The notes beneath the pieces were generated by a model. That model worked only from the letters and a program-made list of their open reading frames with translations, was not told the origin of the DNA and searched no databases. From Pseudocitrobacter faecalis (GTDB lineage Bacteria > Pseudomonadota > Gammaproteobacteria > Enterobacterales > Enterobacteriaceae), in the NCBI GenBank assembly GCA_003315335.1, contig QNRL01000012.1, positions 1 to 64,000 on the forward strand: 64,000 nt of DNA, given 5' to 3'. Shown here piece by piece: positions 19,426 through 29,846 of this stretch. Within the stretch, counting starts at the first letter, position 1; each line of letters starts with the position of its first letter. The translations under genes and the position numbers were made by a program.

Positions 19426-20094
19426 TCAGCCCTTGCGGTCCGGGCCAATCCCTTGCTGCATCACGGCCAGGGCATTATTCACGATGATGTCCGTCGTCAG
19501 CAGAGCCAGGCGTTCATCGTTACGCATGCGTGAAAAAGGCACTAACACCAAACTTAATAAAGACGTAAACAGTAATTCCGCTGTCAGATGTGGGTTTATT
19601 TTCCCTTCCTGCTGCCAGCGTTTCACGGAGGCCAGCGTCTGCTGATAACGATCCTCGCCAAAACGCGCGTTAAGATGCTGGCGCAGCACCGGCATTTCAC
19701 CAATCACCTCCTGCATCCACAATGGCGCAAACCATTCGTAGCGTGCGGCAAGCTCCGCGAGGGTCTTAACCATTTCAGTCAATGCGGTAACCGGATCATC
19801 AGGATGCGCGGCAAAAATCGCCGTGATCTCACTACGCAGCGGCAAGAAACGCTCTTCAATCACCACATCCAGCAATTGTTCTCGCGAATTGAAATAGTAA
19901 TGCAGCATGGCGGGCGTCACGCCAGCCTCGCGGGCGATCGCATTCAATGATGTATGGCCGATGCCCTGCTGCGAAAAGAGCCGCAGCGCAATATCAAGCA
20001 GATGCTCGCGGTTATCGCCGCTCGGTTTACTGCCACGTGGGCGGCCCGGCTTACGTACTTTTAGGCTTTTTCCGTTGTCTTTTTGTGCCGTCAT
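19426..20094 (-). CDS. TetR-family repressor, divergent from an MFS exporter
   Basis: The 222-residue protein has a basic N-terminal extension (KVRKPGRPRGSKPSGD) and then a TetR helix-turn-helix, ALRLFSQQGIGHTSLNAIAREAGVTPAMLHYYFNSREQL, at about residues 31-70. The C-terminal ligand domain is not close to a regulator I know by name. ATG 20094 was chosen over the upstream in-frame start at 20124. It is divergent from the MFS gene at 20174 with an inverted repeat in the shared 79-bp gap, the usual arrangement of a repressor of both genes. Confidence 0.88.
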   Translation of the reverse strand: MTAQKDNGKSLKVRKPGRPRGSKPSGDNREHLLDIALRLFSQQGIGHTSLNAIAREAGVTPAMLHYYFNSREQLLDVVIEERFLPLRSEITAIFAAHPDDPVTALTEMVKTLAELAARYEWFAPLWMQEVIGEMPVLRQHLNARFGEDRYQQTLASVKRWQQEGKINPHLTAELLFTSLLSLVLVPFSRMRNDERLALLTTDIIVNNALAVMQQGIGPDRKG

Positions 20095-20135
20095 AAATAG
20101 GTGATCTCTTGACCGGTGGAGCATCTTCCATAAAT

Positions 20136-21688
<1,553 letters not shown>

Positions 21689-21694
21689 TGTGCG

Positions 21695-21799
21695 CCCTCA
21701 CCCCGGCCCTCTCCCACAGGGAGAGGGAGAAAACCAGCACAGAACATTAACACGCATGCGATCGGTTCCCTCTCCTGTGGGAGAGGGTTAGGGTGAGGG
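21695..21799 (+). repeat. Composite palindromic repeat, copy 2
   Basis: Hairpin one, CCCTCTCCCACAGGGAGAGGG, is followed by AGAAAACC and about 30 variable bases, then hairpin two, CCCTCTCCTGTGGGAGAGGG. The outer ends CCCTCACCCC and TTAGGGTGAGGG are inverted. It begins 6 bp after the MFS stop codon. Confidence 0.88.
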
Positions 21800-22017
21800 C
21801 AACTCCCGCACCCAATTAATATTCTTATGATGCCCTATCTATGTAATAACTTTTTTAATTACATAAACCCTATTTTCTCCATTATTTTTATTCTTACCTC
21901 CGTTAAATTCACAAAATCTTCTTTTTTCCTCCATTATTTTTTGTACGAAACAGACAGAAAAAAAACAGTGCCAGAAAATACTTTCCATTGGTCATTATCG
22001 ACGTATAATGAGCCAAA
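21800..22017. promoter_or_regulatory. AT-rich upstream region and promoter of the Eef-type regulator
   Basis: No gene is visible. An inverted repeat TATGTAAT / ATTACATA (21840-21847 and 21858-21865) lies in a very AT-rich stretch. The promoter reads TTTCCA (21982-21987), 16 bp, TATAAT (22004-22009), so transcription should start at about 22016, right at the operator. Confidence 0.6.
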
Positions 22018-22037
22018 ATGAGAACGATCGTTCTCAT
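22018..22037. promoter_or_regulatory. Perfect 20-bp TetR-type operator
   Basis: ATGAGAACGATCGTTCTCAT is its own reverse complement over all 20 bases. It starts 9 bp after the TATAAT box and ends 23 bp before the regulator gene, the right place for autorepression. Confidence 0.82.
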
Positions 22038-22060
22038 CGTTTCAAAATGTGGAGAAATGC

Positions 22061-22630
22061 ATGACCAGCAAACTGGAAGCCCGACAGAAAGCACGGCAAG
22101 ACGACATCATTGCCGCCGCACGCCGCTGCTTTCGCAACAGTGGTTTCCACGCGGCCAGCATGTCGCAAATCGCCACGGAAGCGAAGCTCAGTGTCGGGCA
22201 AATCTACCGCTACTTCGCCAATAAAGACGCCATTATTGAAGAACTTATCCGCCGCATCATCGACTACCGCATTGCCGAGATGGAAGGGAAAACGCACACC
22301 ACCCTGATCCCGCATCTGCTCGCCTACCGCGTCACGCTGAGCGAGGATGACGATGCGTTAATGCTGGAAATGTCTGCTGAAGCCACGCGCAATCCGCAGG
22401 TCGCCGTCTGGCTTGCCGAAGCGGACGAACGCATGTTCAACAATGCCTGCGCCAATCTGCAAAAACAGCATCCTCATCTCAGTGCCGAGCGTGTGCGCTG
22501 CTGTGTTGAATTGATTGCCGTGATGATGGAAGGCTCAATTTATCGTCGGTTAACACCACAAAAAGTTGACCCGAAACCGTTAGAAAAAATCTATCAGGAA
22601 ATTATAAATATGCTTATCACTGCTAAGTAA
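22061..22630 (+). CDS. eefR: TetR-family repressor of the RND efflux operon (EefR-like)
   Basis: The 189-residue protein has the TetR helix-turn-helix AARRCFRNSGFHAASMSQIATEAKLSVGQIYRYFANKDAII at about residues 17-57 and a short ligand domain. ATG 22061 has a GGAG ribosome site; the GTG at 22049 is less likely. It precedes an RND pump operon on the same strand, as eefR does before eefABC in Enterobacter/Klebsiella, from memory of those operons. A strong terminator (22649) separates it from the pump genes. The symbol rests on context and is tentative; the TetR assignment is certain. Confidence 0.78.
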   Translation: MTSKLEARQKARQDDIIAAARRCFRNSGFHAASMSQIATEAKLSVGQIYRYFANKDAIIEELIRRIIDYRIAEMEGKTHTTLIPHLLAYRVTLSEDDDALMLEMSAEATRNPQVAVWLAEADERMFNNACANLQKQHPHLSAERVRCCVELIAVMMEGSIYRRLTPQKVDPKPLEKIYQEIINMLITAK

Positions 22631-22648
22631 TTTAATCCTGTAAACAAT

Positions 22649-22672
22649 GGGGGAGTTAATTCCCCCTTTTTT
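22649..22672 (+). terminator. Intrinsic terminator between the regulator and the efflux genes
   Basis: GGGGGA-GTTAAT-TCCCCC is followed by six T residues, a textbook rho-independent terminator. The efflux genes must therefore rely on read-through or on a promoter within 22673-22765. Confidence 0.88.
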
Positions 22673-22765
22673 GTCATTTCCGGGCGACCGGCGATGCGGA
22701 TTCGTTCACCCTTAAATCCTCGCAATCTATTTGTGAGGAGGACGTCATTCACCTTGAGAAAAAAG

Positions 22766-23887
22766 ATGAAATACATCACAACCACACTTGCCGCATTATT
22801 TCTCCTGAGCGGATGCGATAATGCGCAAACATCAGCGCCTCAGCTTCCGGAGCAGGAAGTCGGTGTCGTCACATTAAAAAGCCAACCCGTTTCCGTGGTC
22901 AGCGAGCTGACCGGGCGTACTGCCGCTGCAATGAGCGCCGAAGTGCGTCCGCAGGTCACTGGCATCATCCAGAAACGGCTTTTTAATGAAGGCGATAACG
23001 TTAAAGCCGGGCAGGCGCTATATCAGATTGAGCCCGACAGTTTCCGCGCCGCGTACAACGAAGCCGCCGCCGCGCTGAAACAGGCGCAGGCGTTGGTGAC
23101 CGCGGATTGCTCAAAAGCGCAACGTTATGCGCAACTGGTGAAAGAGAACGGTGTGTCGCGCCAGGATGCGGACGACGCGGCTTCAACCTGCGCGCAGGAC
23201 AAAGCCAGCGTTGAGTCGAAAAAAGCGGCGCTGGAGAGCGCACGTATCAATCTGAACTGGACCACCATTACCGCGCCGATTGCCGGGCGTATTGGTATTT
23301 CTTCCGTGACGCCGGGCGCGCTGGTCTCTGCCGAGCAAACCACCGCACTGGCGACCATTCGCGGCCTCGACACCATGTACGTTGACCTCACCCGCTCAAG
23401 CGTCGATCTTCTGCGCCTGCGCAAACAATCACTTGCCACCAACAGCGACACCATGAATGTGGCGCTGATTCTGGAAGATGGCTCAACCTACAGTGAGAAA
23501 GGCCGTCTGGCGCTGACCGAAGTGGCAGTCGATGAGTCGACCGGTTCTGTCACTCTGCGCGCTGTATTCCCGAACCCGAAACAGCAGCTTCTGCCCGGGA
23601 TGTTTGTCCGCGCCAAAGTGGATGAAGGCATCATGAACGATGCGATCCTCGCTCCGCAGCAGGGCGTTACCCGCGATGCGAAGGGCGTAGCCACAGCTCT
23701 TGTGGTCAGCGCGGATAACAAAGTGGAACAACGTGAGCTGGAAACCGGCGACACCTATGGCGATAAATGGCTGGTGTTAGACGGCCTGAAAGCGGGCGAT
23801 AAATTGATTGTCGAAGGCTCCGCAAAAGTGACGTCCGGACAGCAGGTAAAACCCGTTGAAGTGAAAACTAACGGAGGAAACGCCTGA
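22766..23887 (+). CDS. eefA: RND efflux membrane-fusion lipoprotein (EefA/AcrA-like)
   Basis: The 373-residue periplasmic adaptor links the inner-membrane pump to the outer-membrane channel. It starts with a lipoprotein signal (MKYITTTLAALFLLSGC, Cys17 as the lipid site). A lipoyl half, SAEVRPQVTGIIQKRLFNEGDNVKAGQALYQIEP, is followed by a coiled-coil hairpin, the second lipoyl half (NWTTITAPIAGRIGISSVTPGALVS), a beta-barrel and a membrane-proximal domain. I chose ATG 22766 because it opens the lipoprotein signal. Its stop shares one base with the start of the pump gene. The Eef name is inferred from operon content. Confidence 0.85.
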   Translation: MKYITTTLAALFLLSGCDNAQTSAPQLPEQEVGVVTLKSQPVSVVSELTGRTAAAMSAEVRPQVTGIIQKRLFNEGDNVKAGQALYQIEPDSFRAAYNEAAAALKQAQALVTADCSKAQRYAQLVKENGVSRQDADDAASTCAQDKASVESKKAALESARINLNWTTITAPIAGRIGISSVTPGALVSAEQTTALATIRGLDTMYVDLTRSSVDLLRLRKQSLATNSDTMNVALILEDGSTYSEKGRLALTEVAVDESTGSVTLRAVFPNPKQQLLPGMFVRAKVDEGIMNDAILAPQQGVTRDAKGVATALVVSADNKVEQRELETGDTYGDKWLVLDGLKAGDKLIVEGSAKVTSGQQVKPVEVKTNGGNA

Positions 23888-26800
23888 TGTTTTCCAGCTT
23901 CTTCGTGCGTCGCCCGGTCTTTGCCTGGGTTATCGCTATTCTGATTATGCTGGCAGGGATGCTGGCTATCAAAACGCTGCCGGTCGCGCAGTACCCGGAC
24001 GTTGCGCCGCCGTCGATTAAAATCTCTGCCACCTATACCGGTGCATCGGCACAAACGCTGGAGAACAGCGTGACCCAGGTTATCGAACAGCAACTTACCG
24101 GGCTGGATAACCTGCTTTATTTCACCTCCACCAGCAGTTCCGATGGCTCGGTAAGCATTAACGTGACTTTCGAGCAGGGAACCGACCCGGATACCGCACA
24201 AGTTCAGGTACAGAACAAAGTGCAGCAGGCGGAATCACGCCTGCCAAGCGAGGTTCAGCAGGCGGGCGTAACGGTGGTGAAATCCCAGAGCAACTTCCTG
24301 CTCATTATGGGTGTTTACGATAAAACCGATAAAGCCAGCAGCTCGGATATCGCCGACTGGCTGGTGAGCAATATGCAGGACCCGATGGCCCGTCTCAACG
24401 GCGTGGGTAGCCTGCAGGTGTTCGGTGCGGAATACGCGATGCGCATCTGGATGGACCCGGCGAAACTGGCGTCCTACTCCCTGATGCCATCGGATGTGCA
24501 GACGGCAATTGAAGCGCAGAACGTGCAGGTTTCCGCCGGTAAAATCGGTGCATTACCGTCACCGGATACGCAGCAACTGACCGCCACCGTGCGCGCACAG
24601 TCGCGCCTGCAAACGGTCGATCAGTTCAAAAATATTATCGTCAAAAGCCAGTCTAACGGCGCAGTGGTGCGCATCGGCGACGTGGCGCGCGTGGAAATGG
24701 GCAGTGAGGACTACACCGCCGTTGCCAAACTGAACGGTCACCCGGCAGCCGGGATGGCGGTGATGCTGGCGCCGGGCGCAAACGCCCTGAGTACCGCCAC
24801 GCTGGTGAAAGAGAAAATCAACGAGTACAAGCGCAATATGCCGCAGGGCTATGACGTTGCGTACCCGAAAGACAGCACCGAGTTTATTAAAATCTCCGTT
24901 GAGGACGTGGTACAAACGCTGTTCGAAGCCATTATCCTCGTGGTCTGCGTGATGTATCTGTTCCTGCAAAACATCCGCGCGACGCTGATTCCGGCGCTGG
25001 CAGTGCCCGTCGTTCTGCTCGGTACCTTTGGCGTGCTGGCGCTGTTCGGTTACTCCATCAACACCCTGACGCTGTTTGCGATGGTGCTCGCCATCGGGCT
25101 TCTGGTGGATGACGCCATCGTGGTGGTGGAAAACGTCGAGCGAATAATGCGCGACGAAGGGCTCCCCGCCCGCGAAGCCACGGAAAAATCGATGGGTGAA
25201 ATCTCCGGGGCGCTGGTTGCCATCGCGCTGGTGCTCTCGGCGGTATTCCTGCCAATGGCCTTCTTTGGCGGTTCAACCGGGGTAATTTATCGTCAGTTCT
25301 CGGTCACCATTATTTCGGCGATGATGCTCTCGGTGGTGGTGGCGTTGACCCTAACGCCTGCGCTTTGCGGCTCGATTTTGCGTCACACTCCGCCACATAA
25401 AAAAGGCTTCTTCGGGGCATTTAACCGCTTCTATGGTTCGACCGAACGCAAATACAAACACAAAGTGCTCAACACGCTAGGCCGCTCCGGGCGGGTGATG
25501 GTGGTGTACCTGGTGATTTGTGGCGGCATGGCGCTGGCGATGTGGAAACTGCCTGGCAGCTTCCTGCCTACCGAGGATCAGGGCGAAGTCATGGTGCAGT
25601 ACACGCTGCCTGCGGGCGCAACCAATTCACGCACCGCTGAAGTGAGTAAGCAGGTCTCCGACTGGTTCCTCAATAACGAGAAAGACAACACCAACGTTAT
25701 CTTCACCATTAATGGCTTCAGCTTCAGCGGCAGCGGGCAGAACGCCGGGATGGCCTTCGTCTCGCTGAAAAACTGGTCCGAACGTAAGGGTGCGGAAAAC
25801 ACCGCCCAGGCCATTGCTCTGCGCGCCACTCAGCAACTGGGGACGATACGTGATGCAACGCTTTTCGCCATGACACCGCCGTCGGTGGATGGTCTGGGCC
25901 AGAGTAACGGTTTTACCTTCGAACTGATGGCGAGCGGCGGCACCGATCGCGCGGAACTGCTGAAGATGCGTGAGGAACTGATCGGCAAAGCCAATCAGGA
26001 CGCTACGCTGCACGCCGTTCGCGCTAACGATATGCCACAAACGCCACAGTTGCAGGTTGATATCGACAACAACAAAGCGGTATCGCTGGGCCTGTCGCTG
26101 AGCGATGTTACCTCGACGCTCTCCAGCGCCTGGGGCGGCACGTATGTAAACGACTTTATTGACCGCGGTCGCGTGAAAAAAGTGTATATCCAGGGCGAGA
26201 GTGATTCCCGCTCGGCGCCATCCGATCTGGGTAAATGGTTCGTGCGCGGCAGCGATGACAGCATGACGCCGTTCTCCGCTTTCGCCACCACACGCTGGGA
26301 ATACGGCCCGGAAAGCCTGGTGCGTTACAACGGTGCCGCCGCCTATGAAATTCAGGGCGAAAATGCCACTGGTTCCAGTTCCGGTACGGCGATGACCACC
26401 ATGGAAACGCTGGCCAACAATCTGCCTGCGGGTTCCACCTGGGCCTGGAGCGGGTTGTCATTGCAGGAAAAACTGGCGAGTGGTCAGGCGCTGAGTCTGT
26501 ATGCCATCTCCATTCTGGTGGTATTCCTGTGCCTGGCTGCATTGTATGAGAGCTGGTCGGTGCCGATTTCGGTCATCATGGTTATCCCACTCGGCCTGCT
26601 GGGTGCAGCGCTGGCGGCATGGATGCGCGGCTTAAGTAACGACGTTTACTTCCAGGTGGCGCTGCTGACCACTATCGGGCTGTCGTCGAAGAACGCCATT
26701 TTGATTGTCGAGTTTGCCGAAGCGGCGGTTAACGAGGGCTATTCCCTTTCGCGTGCCGCGCTGCGAGCGGCACAAACGCGTTTGCGCCCGATCATCATGA

Positions 26801-26991
26801 CCTCGCTGGCGTTCGTCGCCGGGGTAACGCCGCTGGCCATTGCCACCGGGGCTGGCGCGAACAGCCGTATTGCCATCGGTACCGGGATTATCGGCGGTAC
26901 GTTGACCGCAACGCTGCTGGCGATTTTCTTTGTTCCATTATTCTTTGTGCTGGTGAAACGCCTGTTCGCCGGTAAACGCCGTCAGGGGTAA
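23887..26991 (+). CDS. eefB: RND multidrug efflux pump (EefB/AcrB-like)
   Basis: The 1034-residue inner-membrane transporter has the HAE1 architecture of two repeats of six membrane spans, each with a large periplasmic loop. Visible landmarks are the N-terminal run FFVRRPVFAWVIAI, the porter motif AQVQVQNKVQQAESRLP, the proton-relay aspartate pair in GLLVDDAIVVVENVERI near residue 407, and FFGGSTGVIYRQFSVTI after it. Length and motifs match AcrB. It is proton-driven and exports hydrophobic drugs and toxic compounds. The adaptor gene overlaps its start by one base and the outer-membrane gene follows after 3 bp. Confidence 0.93.
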   Translation: MFSSFFVRRPVFAWVIAILIMLAGMLAIKTLPVAQYPDVAPPSIKISATYTGASAQTLENSVTQVIEQQLTGLDNLLYFTSTSSSDGSVSINVTFEQGTDPDTAQVQVQNKVQQAESRLPSEVQQAGVTVVKSQSNFLLIMGVYDKTDKASSSDIADWLVSNMQDPMARLNGVGSLQVFGAEYAMRIWMDPAKLASYSLMPSDVQTAIEAQNVQVSAGKIGALPSPDTQQLTATVRAQSRLQTVDQFKNIIVKSQSNGAVVRIGDVARVEMGSEDYTAVAKLNGHPAAGMAVMLAPGANALSTATLVKEKINEYKRNMPQGYDVAYPKDSTEFIKISVEDVVQTLFEAIILVVCVMYLFLQNIRATLIPALAVPVVLLGTFGVLALFGYSINTLTLFAMVLAIGLLVDDAIVVVENVERIMRDEGLPAREATEKSMGEISGALVAIALVLSAVFLPMAFFGGSTGVIYRQFSVTIISAMMLSVVVALTLTPALCGSILRHTPPHKKGFFGAFNRFYGSTERKYKHKVLNTLGRSGRVMVVYLVICGGMALAMWKLPGSFLPTEDQGEVMVQYTLPAGATNSRTAEVSKQVSDWFLNNEKDNTNVIFTINGFSFSGSGQNAGMAFVSLKNWSERKGAENTAQAIALRATQQLGTIRDATLFAMTPPSVDGLGQSNGFTFELMASGGTDRAELLKMREELIGKANQDATLHAVRANDMPQTPQLQVDIDNNKAVSLGLSLSDVTSTLSSAWGGTYVNDFIDRGRVKKVYIQGESDSRSAPSDLGKWFVRGSDDSMTPFSAFATTRWEYGPESLVRYNGAAAYEIQGENATGSSSGTAMTTMETLANNLPAGSTWAWSGLSLQEKLASGQALSLYAISILVVFLCLAALYESWSVPISVIMVIPLGLLGAALAAWMRGLSNDVYFQVALLTTIGLSSKNAILIVEFAEAAVNEGYSLSRAALRAAQTRLRPIIMTSLAFVAGVTPLAIATGAGANSRIAIGTGIIGGTLTATLLAIFFVPLFFVLVKRLFAGKRRQG

Positions 26992-26994
26992 GTT

Positions 26995-28377
26995 ATGTTT
27001 CGTCTCTCTGTTTTATTTATTGCCTTCCTGAGCGTCGGCTGTGTGTCACTCGATCCAAACTATCAACGCCCCGACGCGCCCGTCCCGGCAACCCTGCCAG
27101 GCACACAAGGGCAGGCGACGGCGGTGATAGGTAACTGGCAGCAGGTAGTGAAAGATGCCCGCCTGAACAAAGTGGTGAGCATGGCACTGAACAGCAACCG
27201 CGATGTACAAAAAGCGATTGCCGATATCGACGCCGCGCGGGCTCAGTATGGCGAAACCCGCGCCTCGCTGTTCCCGACGGTGGATGCGGAATTAAGCGGC
27301 AGCCGTAGCCGTACGCTGGCGAACGGCGTGGCGACCTCGACACAGGCCGATGGCGCGGTATCCAGCTTTGAGCTGGATCTTTTTGGTCGCAACCAGAGTC
27401 TTTCCCGCGCCGCGCGGGAAACCTGGCTTGCCAGCGAATACACCGCACAGAACACGCGTCTTACCATGATTTCCGAACTCACCACCGCGTGGGTAACGCT
27501 GGCCGCCGATAACAGTAATCTGGCGCTGGCGCAGCAGACGATGAACAGCGCGGCAGATTCGCTGAAGATAGTGAAACGCCAGATGGACGTCGGCACTGCC
27601 GCCGCGACGGATGTCAGTTCCGCGATGAGCGTGTATCAGCAGGCGCGCACCAGCGTTGCCAGTTATCAGACGCTGGTGATGCAGGATAAAAATGCCATCA
27701 ACCTGCTGGCCGGGCAAACGGTGCCGGATGCCCTGCTGCCGGGCACGCTGGAGAGTTTAGGCGATAACACGATTACGCTGGTACCGGCGGGCGTTTCCTC
27801 CTCCGTGCTACTCAACCGCCCGGATATTCAGGAAGCTGAACATAACCTGCTGAGCGCTAATGCCAATATCGGTGCGGCGCGGGCGAATTTCTTCCCGACA
27901 ATTTCACTGACGGCAAGCGCGGGCGTAGGCAGCGATTCGCTCTCTTCACTGTTCAGTCATGGTATGAAAGTGTGGTCGTTTGCGCCGTCCATCACCCTGC
28001 CACTGTTTACCGGCGGCAGCAACATGGCGCAGCTTCGCTATGCGGAAGCGGAGAAAAAAGGGTTAATTGCGACCTATGAGAAAACGATTCAGAGCGCGTT
28101 TAAAGATGTCGCCGATGCGCTTGCGCGTCGCCAGACGTTGAGTGAAGAGCTGGACGCCCAGCGCCAGTATGTTGCCGCCGAACAGCAGACGCTGGATATC
28201 GCGATGAAACGTTATCAGGCGGGAAGCAGCGATTACCTGACGGTGCTGACCGCCCAACGTACATTGTGGTCGGCGCAGCAGTCGTTGATTGCGCTGCAAC
28301 AGACCGAGCTGGATAACCGCATTACGTTGTGGCAGTCGCTGGGGGGTGGGGCCACCCTCACCCCGCCCTCTCCCTGA
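26995..28377 (+). CDS. eefC: Outer-membrane efflux lipoprotein (EefC/OprM-like), 3' end rewritten by a repeat
   Basis: The 460-residue channel lipoprotein (MFRLSVLFIAFLSVGC, Cys16 as the lipid site) carries two outer-membrane efflux domains with the paired runs SFELDLFGRNQSLSRAARE and SFAPSITLPLFTGGSNMAQLRYAEAEKKG, typical of NodT/OprM proteins. It completes the tripartite pump. Its last residues TLTPPSP and its stop codon are encoded by a composite repeat that begins at 28355, so the original C-terminus was probably replaced. The functional tip and barrel should be unaffected. Confidence 0.9.
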   Translation: MFRLSVLFIAFLSVGCVSLDPNYQRPDAPVPATLPGTQGQATAVIGNWQQVVKDARLNKVVSMALNSNRDVQKAIADIDAARAQYGETRASLFPTVDAELSGSRSRTLANGVATSTQADGAVSSFELDLFGRNQSLSRAARETWLASEYTAQNTRLTMISELTTAWVTLAADNSNLALAQQTMNSAADSLKIVKRQMDVGTAAATDVSSAMSVYQQARTSVASYQTLVMQDKNAINLLAGQTVPDALLPGTLESLGDNTITLVPAGVSSSVLLNRPDIQEAEHNLLSANANIGAARANFFPTISLTASAGVGSDSLSSLFSHGMKVWSFAPSITLPLFTGGSNMAQLRYAEAEKKGLIATYEKTIQSAFKDVADALARRQTLSEELDAQRQYVAAEQQTLDIAMKRYQAGSSDYLTVLTAQRTLWSAQQSLIALQQTELDNRITLWQSLGGGATLTPPSP

Positions 28378-28496
28378 GGGAGAGGGAGAAAAGCAATACC
28401 GTGCACACATTTCCCCTGCAGCCTGAGGGAGAGGGAGAAAAGTAACACCGTGCGCAATCGGTCCCCTCTCCCTGAGGGAGAGGGTTAGGGTGAGGG
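28355..28496 (+). repeat. Composite palindromic repeat, copy 3 (longer, with internal duplication)
   Basis: It has the same outer ends as the other copies (CCCTCACCCC and TTAGGGTGAGGG) but is 142 bp long because the segment CCTGAGGGAGAGGGAGAAAAG, with the CACCGTGC-type bases after it, occurs twice. The first 23 bases lie inside the EefC-like reading frame and supply its stop codon. Confidence 0.87.
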
Positions 28497-28532
28497 GGTA
28501 AACAGCCCCCTCAATCATAAAAAGGAGCTTCT

Positions 28533-29687
28533 ATGTCGCGCATCGCCCCCTCATGGGTGCTGACGCTGGGCCTGCTGACCGCCATCGGCCCACTCTGTAC
28601 TGACTTTTACCTGCCCGCGTTGCCGGAAATCACCGACCAGCTTCGCGCAACCGGCACACAAACGCAGCTTTCACTGACTGCTGCGCTAATCGGTCTCGGT
28701 CTCGGCCAGTTGTTCTTCGGCCCGTTAAGCGACCGTATTGGCCGCAAAAAGCCACTGGCACTCTCACTGCTGCTGTTTATCTTCTCTTCCGCGATGTGTG
28801 CGATGACCCAGGATATTCACCTGCTGATTGGCTGGCGCTTCTTGCAAGGCTTCGCCGGAGCGGGCGGTTCTGTATTGTCGCGATCTATCGCCCGTGACCG
28901 TTATCAGGGTGCGATGCTGACGCAATTTTTCGCCCTGCTGATGACCGTCAACGGTATTGCGCCGGTGATTTCGCCAGTGATCGGCGGCTACATCATCACC
29001 GCATTTAACTGGCGTATTCTCTTCTGGTGTATGGCCGGCATCGGCGTTGTTCTGCTGCTGTTAAGCCAGTGGGTACTGCACGAAACGTTACCGGCCAAAA
29101 ATACCACCGTCAGCCAGGAAATGCGCAACACGCCGCTGCTGAAAAACCGCCGCTTCCTGCGCTACTGCCTGATTCAGGCCTTTATGATGGCCGGGCTGTT
29201 TTCATACATCGGCTCCTCATCGTTCGTGATTCAGAGCGAGTACAGCATGAGCGCCATGCAGTTTAGCCTGCTGTTCGGCCTGAACGGCATTGGCCTGATT
29301 ATTGCCGCGCTGATTTTCTCGAAGCTTTCTCACCGCGTGGGTGCCGAAGTGCTGTTACGTCGTGGATTGCTGCTGGCGGTCGCCTGCGCAGGCATTACGC
29401 TGCTGCTGGCCTGGCTGCATCTTGCTATTCCGGCGCTGGTTGGCCTGTTCTTTACCGTCTCGTTTATGAGTGGGATCAGTACGGTATCCGGTTCTGAAGC
29501 GATGAGCGCGGTCAGCAGCGAACAATCGGGCACAGCCTCGGCGTTGATGGGCACGCTGATGTTTGTCTGCGGCGGCATTGCTGCTCCGCTTGCCGGTCTG
29601 GGTGGCGAAACCATGCTCAAAATGACTCTCGCCATGGCAATTTCCTACGCCATCGCGCTCTTCTTTTCTCTCTGCAAAGTCCGGTAA
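28533..29687 (+). CDS. MFS drug exporter, Bcr/CflA family
   Basis: The 384-residue protein has about 12 spans and the Bcr/CflA signature GPLCTDFYLPALPEI in the first span. It continues with the motif GQLFFGPLSDRIGRKKPL and the run RFLQGFAGAGGSVLSRSIARD typical of this DHA1 subgroup, which exports bicyclomycin, chloramphenicol or related drugs. An AAGGAG ribosome site precedes ATG 28533. It follows the RND operon on the same strand, with a hairpin-rich repeat in between that may weaken read-through. It may be part of the same operon; the substrate is unknown. Confidence 0.9.
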   Translation: MSRIAPSWVLTLGLLTAIGPLCTDFYLPALPEITDQLRATGTQTQLSLTAALIGLGLGQLFFGPLSDRIGRKKPLALSLLLFIFSSAMCAMTQDIHLLIGWRFLQGFAGAGGSVLSRSIARDRYQGAMLTQFFALLMTVNGIAPVISPVIGGYIITAFNWRILFWCMAGIGVVLLLLSQWVLHETLPAKNTTVSQEMRNTPLLKNRRFLRYCLIQAFMMAGLFSYIGSSSFVIQSEYSMSAMQFSLLFGLNGIGLIIAALIFSKLSHRVGAEVLLRRGLLLAVACAGITLLLAWLHLAIPALVGLFFTVSFMSGISTVSGSEAMSAVSSEQSGTASALMGTLMFVCGGIAAPLAGLGGETMLKMTLAMAISYAIALFFSLCKVR

Positions 29688-29692
29688 AATTC

Positions 29693-29730
29693 ACTGCGGT
29701 AATAAAATATTCCAAATTTATTACCGCAGT
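29693..29730. promoter_or_regulatory. 14-bp inverted repeat upstream of murQ
   Basis: The perfect arms ACTGCGGTAATAAA (29693-29706) and TTTATTACCGCAGT (29717-29730) flank 10 bases. It lacks a terminator T run and begins 6 bp after the exporter stop. It may be an operator for murQP or an RNA hairpin at the end of the upstream transcript. Confidence 0.5.
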
Positions 29731-29772
29731 AAGTCACTACCCATCTGCATCCCCTCTTATTCGCCAGGCTTT

Positions 29773-29818
29773 AATCGTGATACCCTTCACACGAAAGGAA
29801 TAAAAAATTCCTTATACT
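29773..29818 (+). promoter_or_regulatory. CRP-dependent promoter of murQP
   Basis: A CRP site CGTGA-TACCCT-TCACA (29776-29791) is centred at 29783.5. The -10 box TATACT is at 29813-29818, so a start near 29825 would put CRP at -41.5, the class II geometry. This fits catabolite control of amino-sugar use. Confidence 0.68.
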
Positions 29819-29846
29819 GACCGCCACTGACGAAGACGAGGCCACT

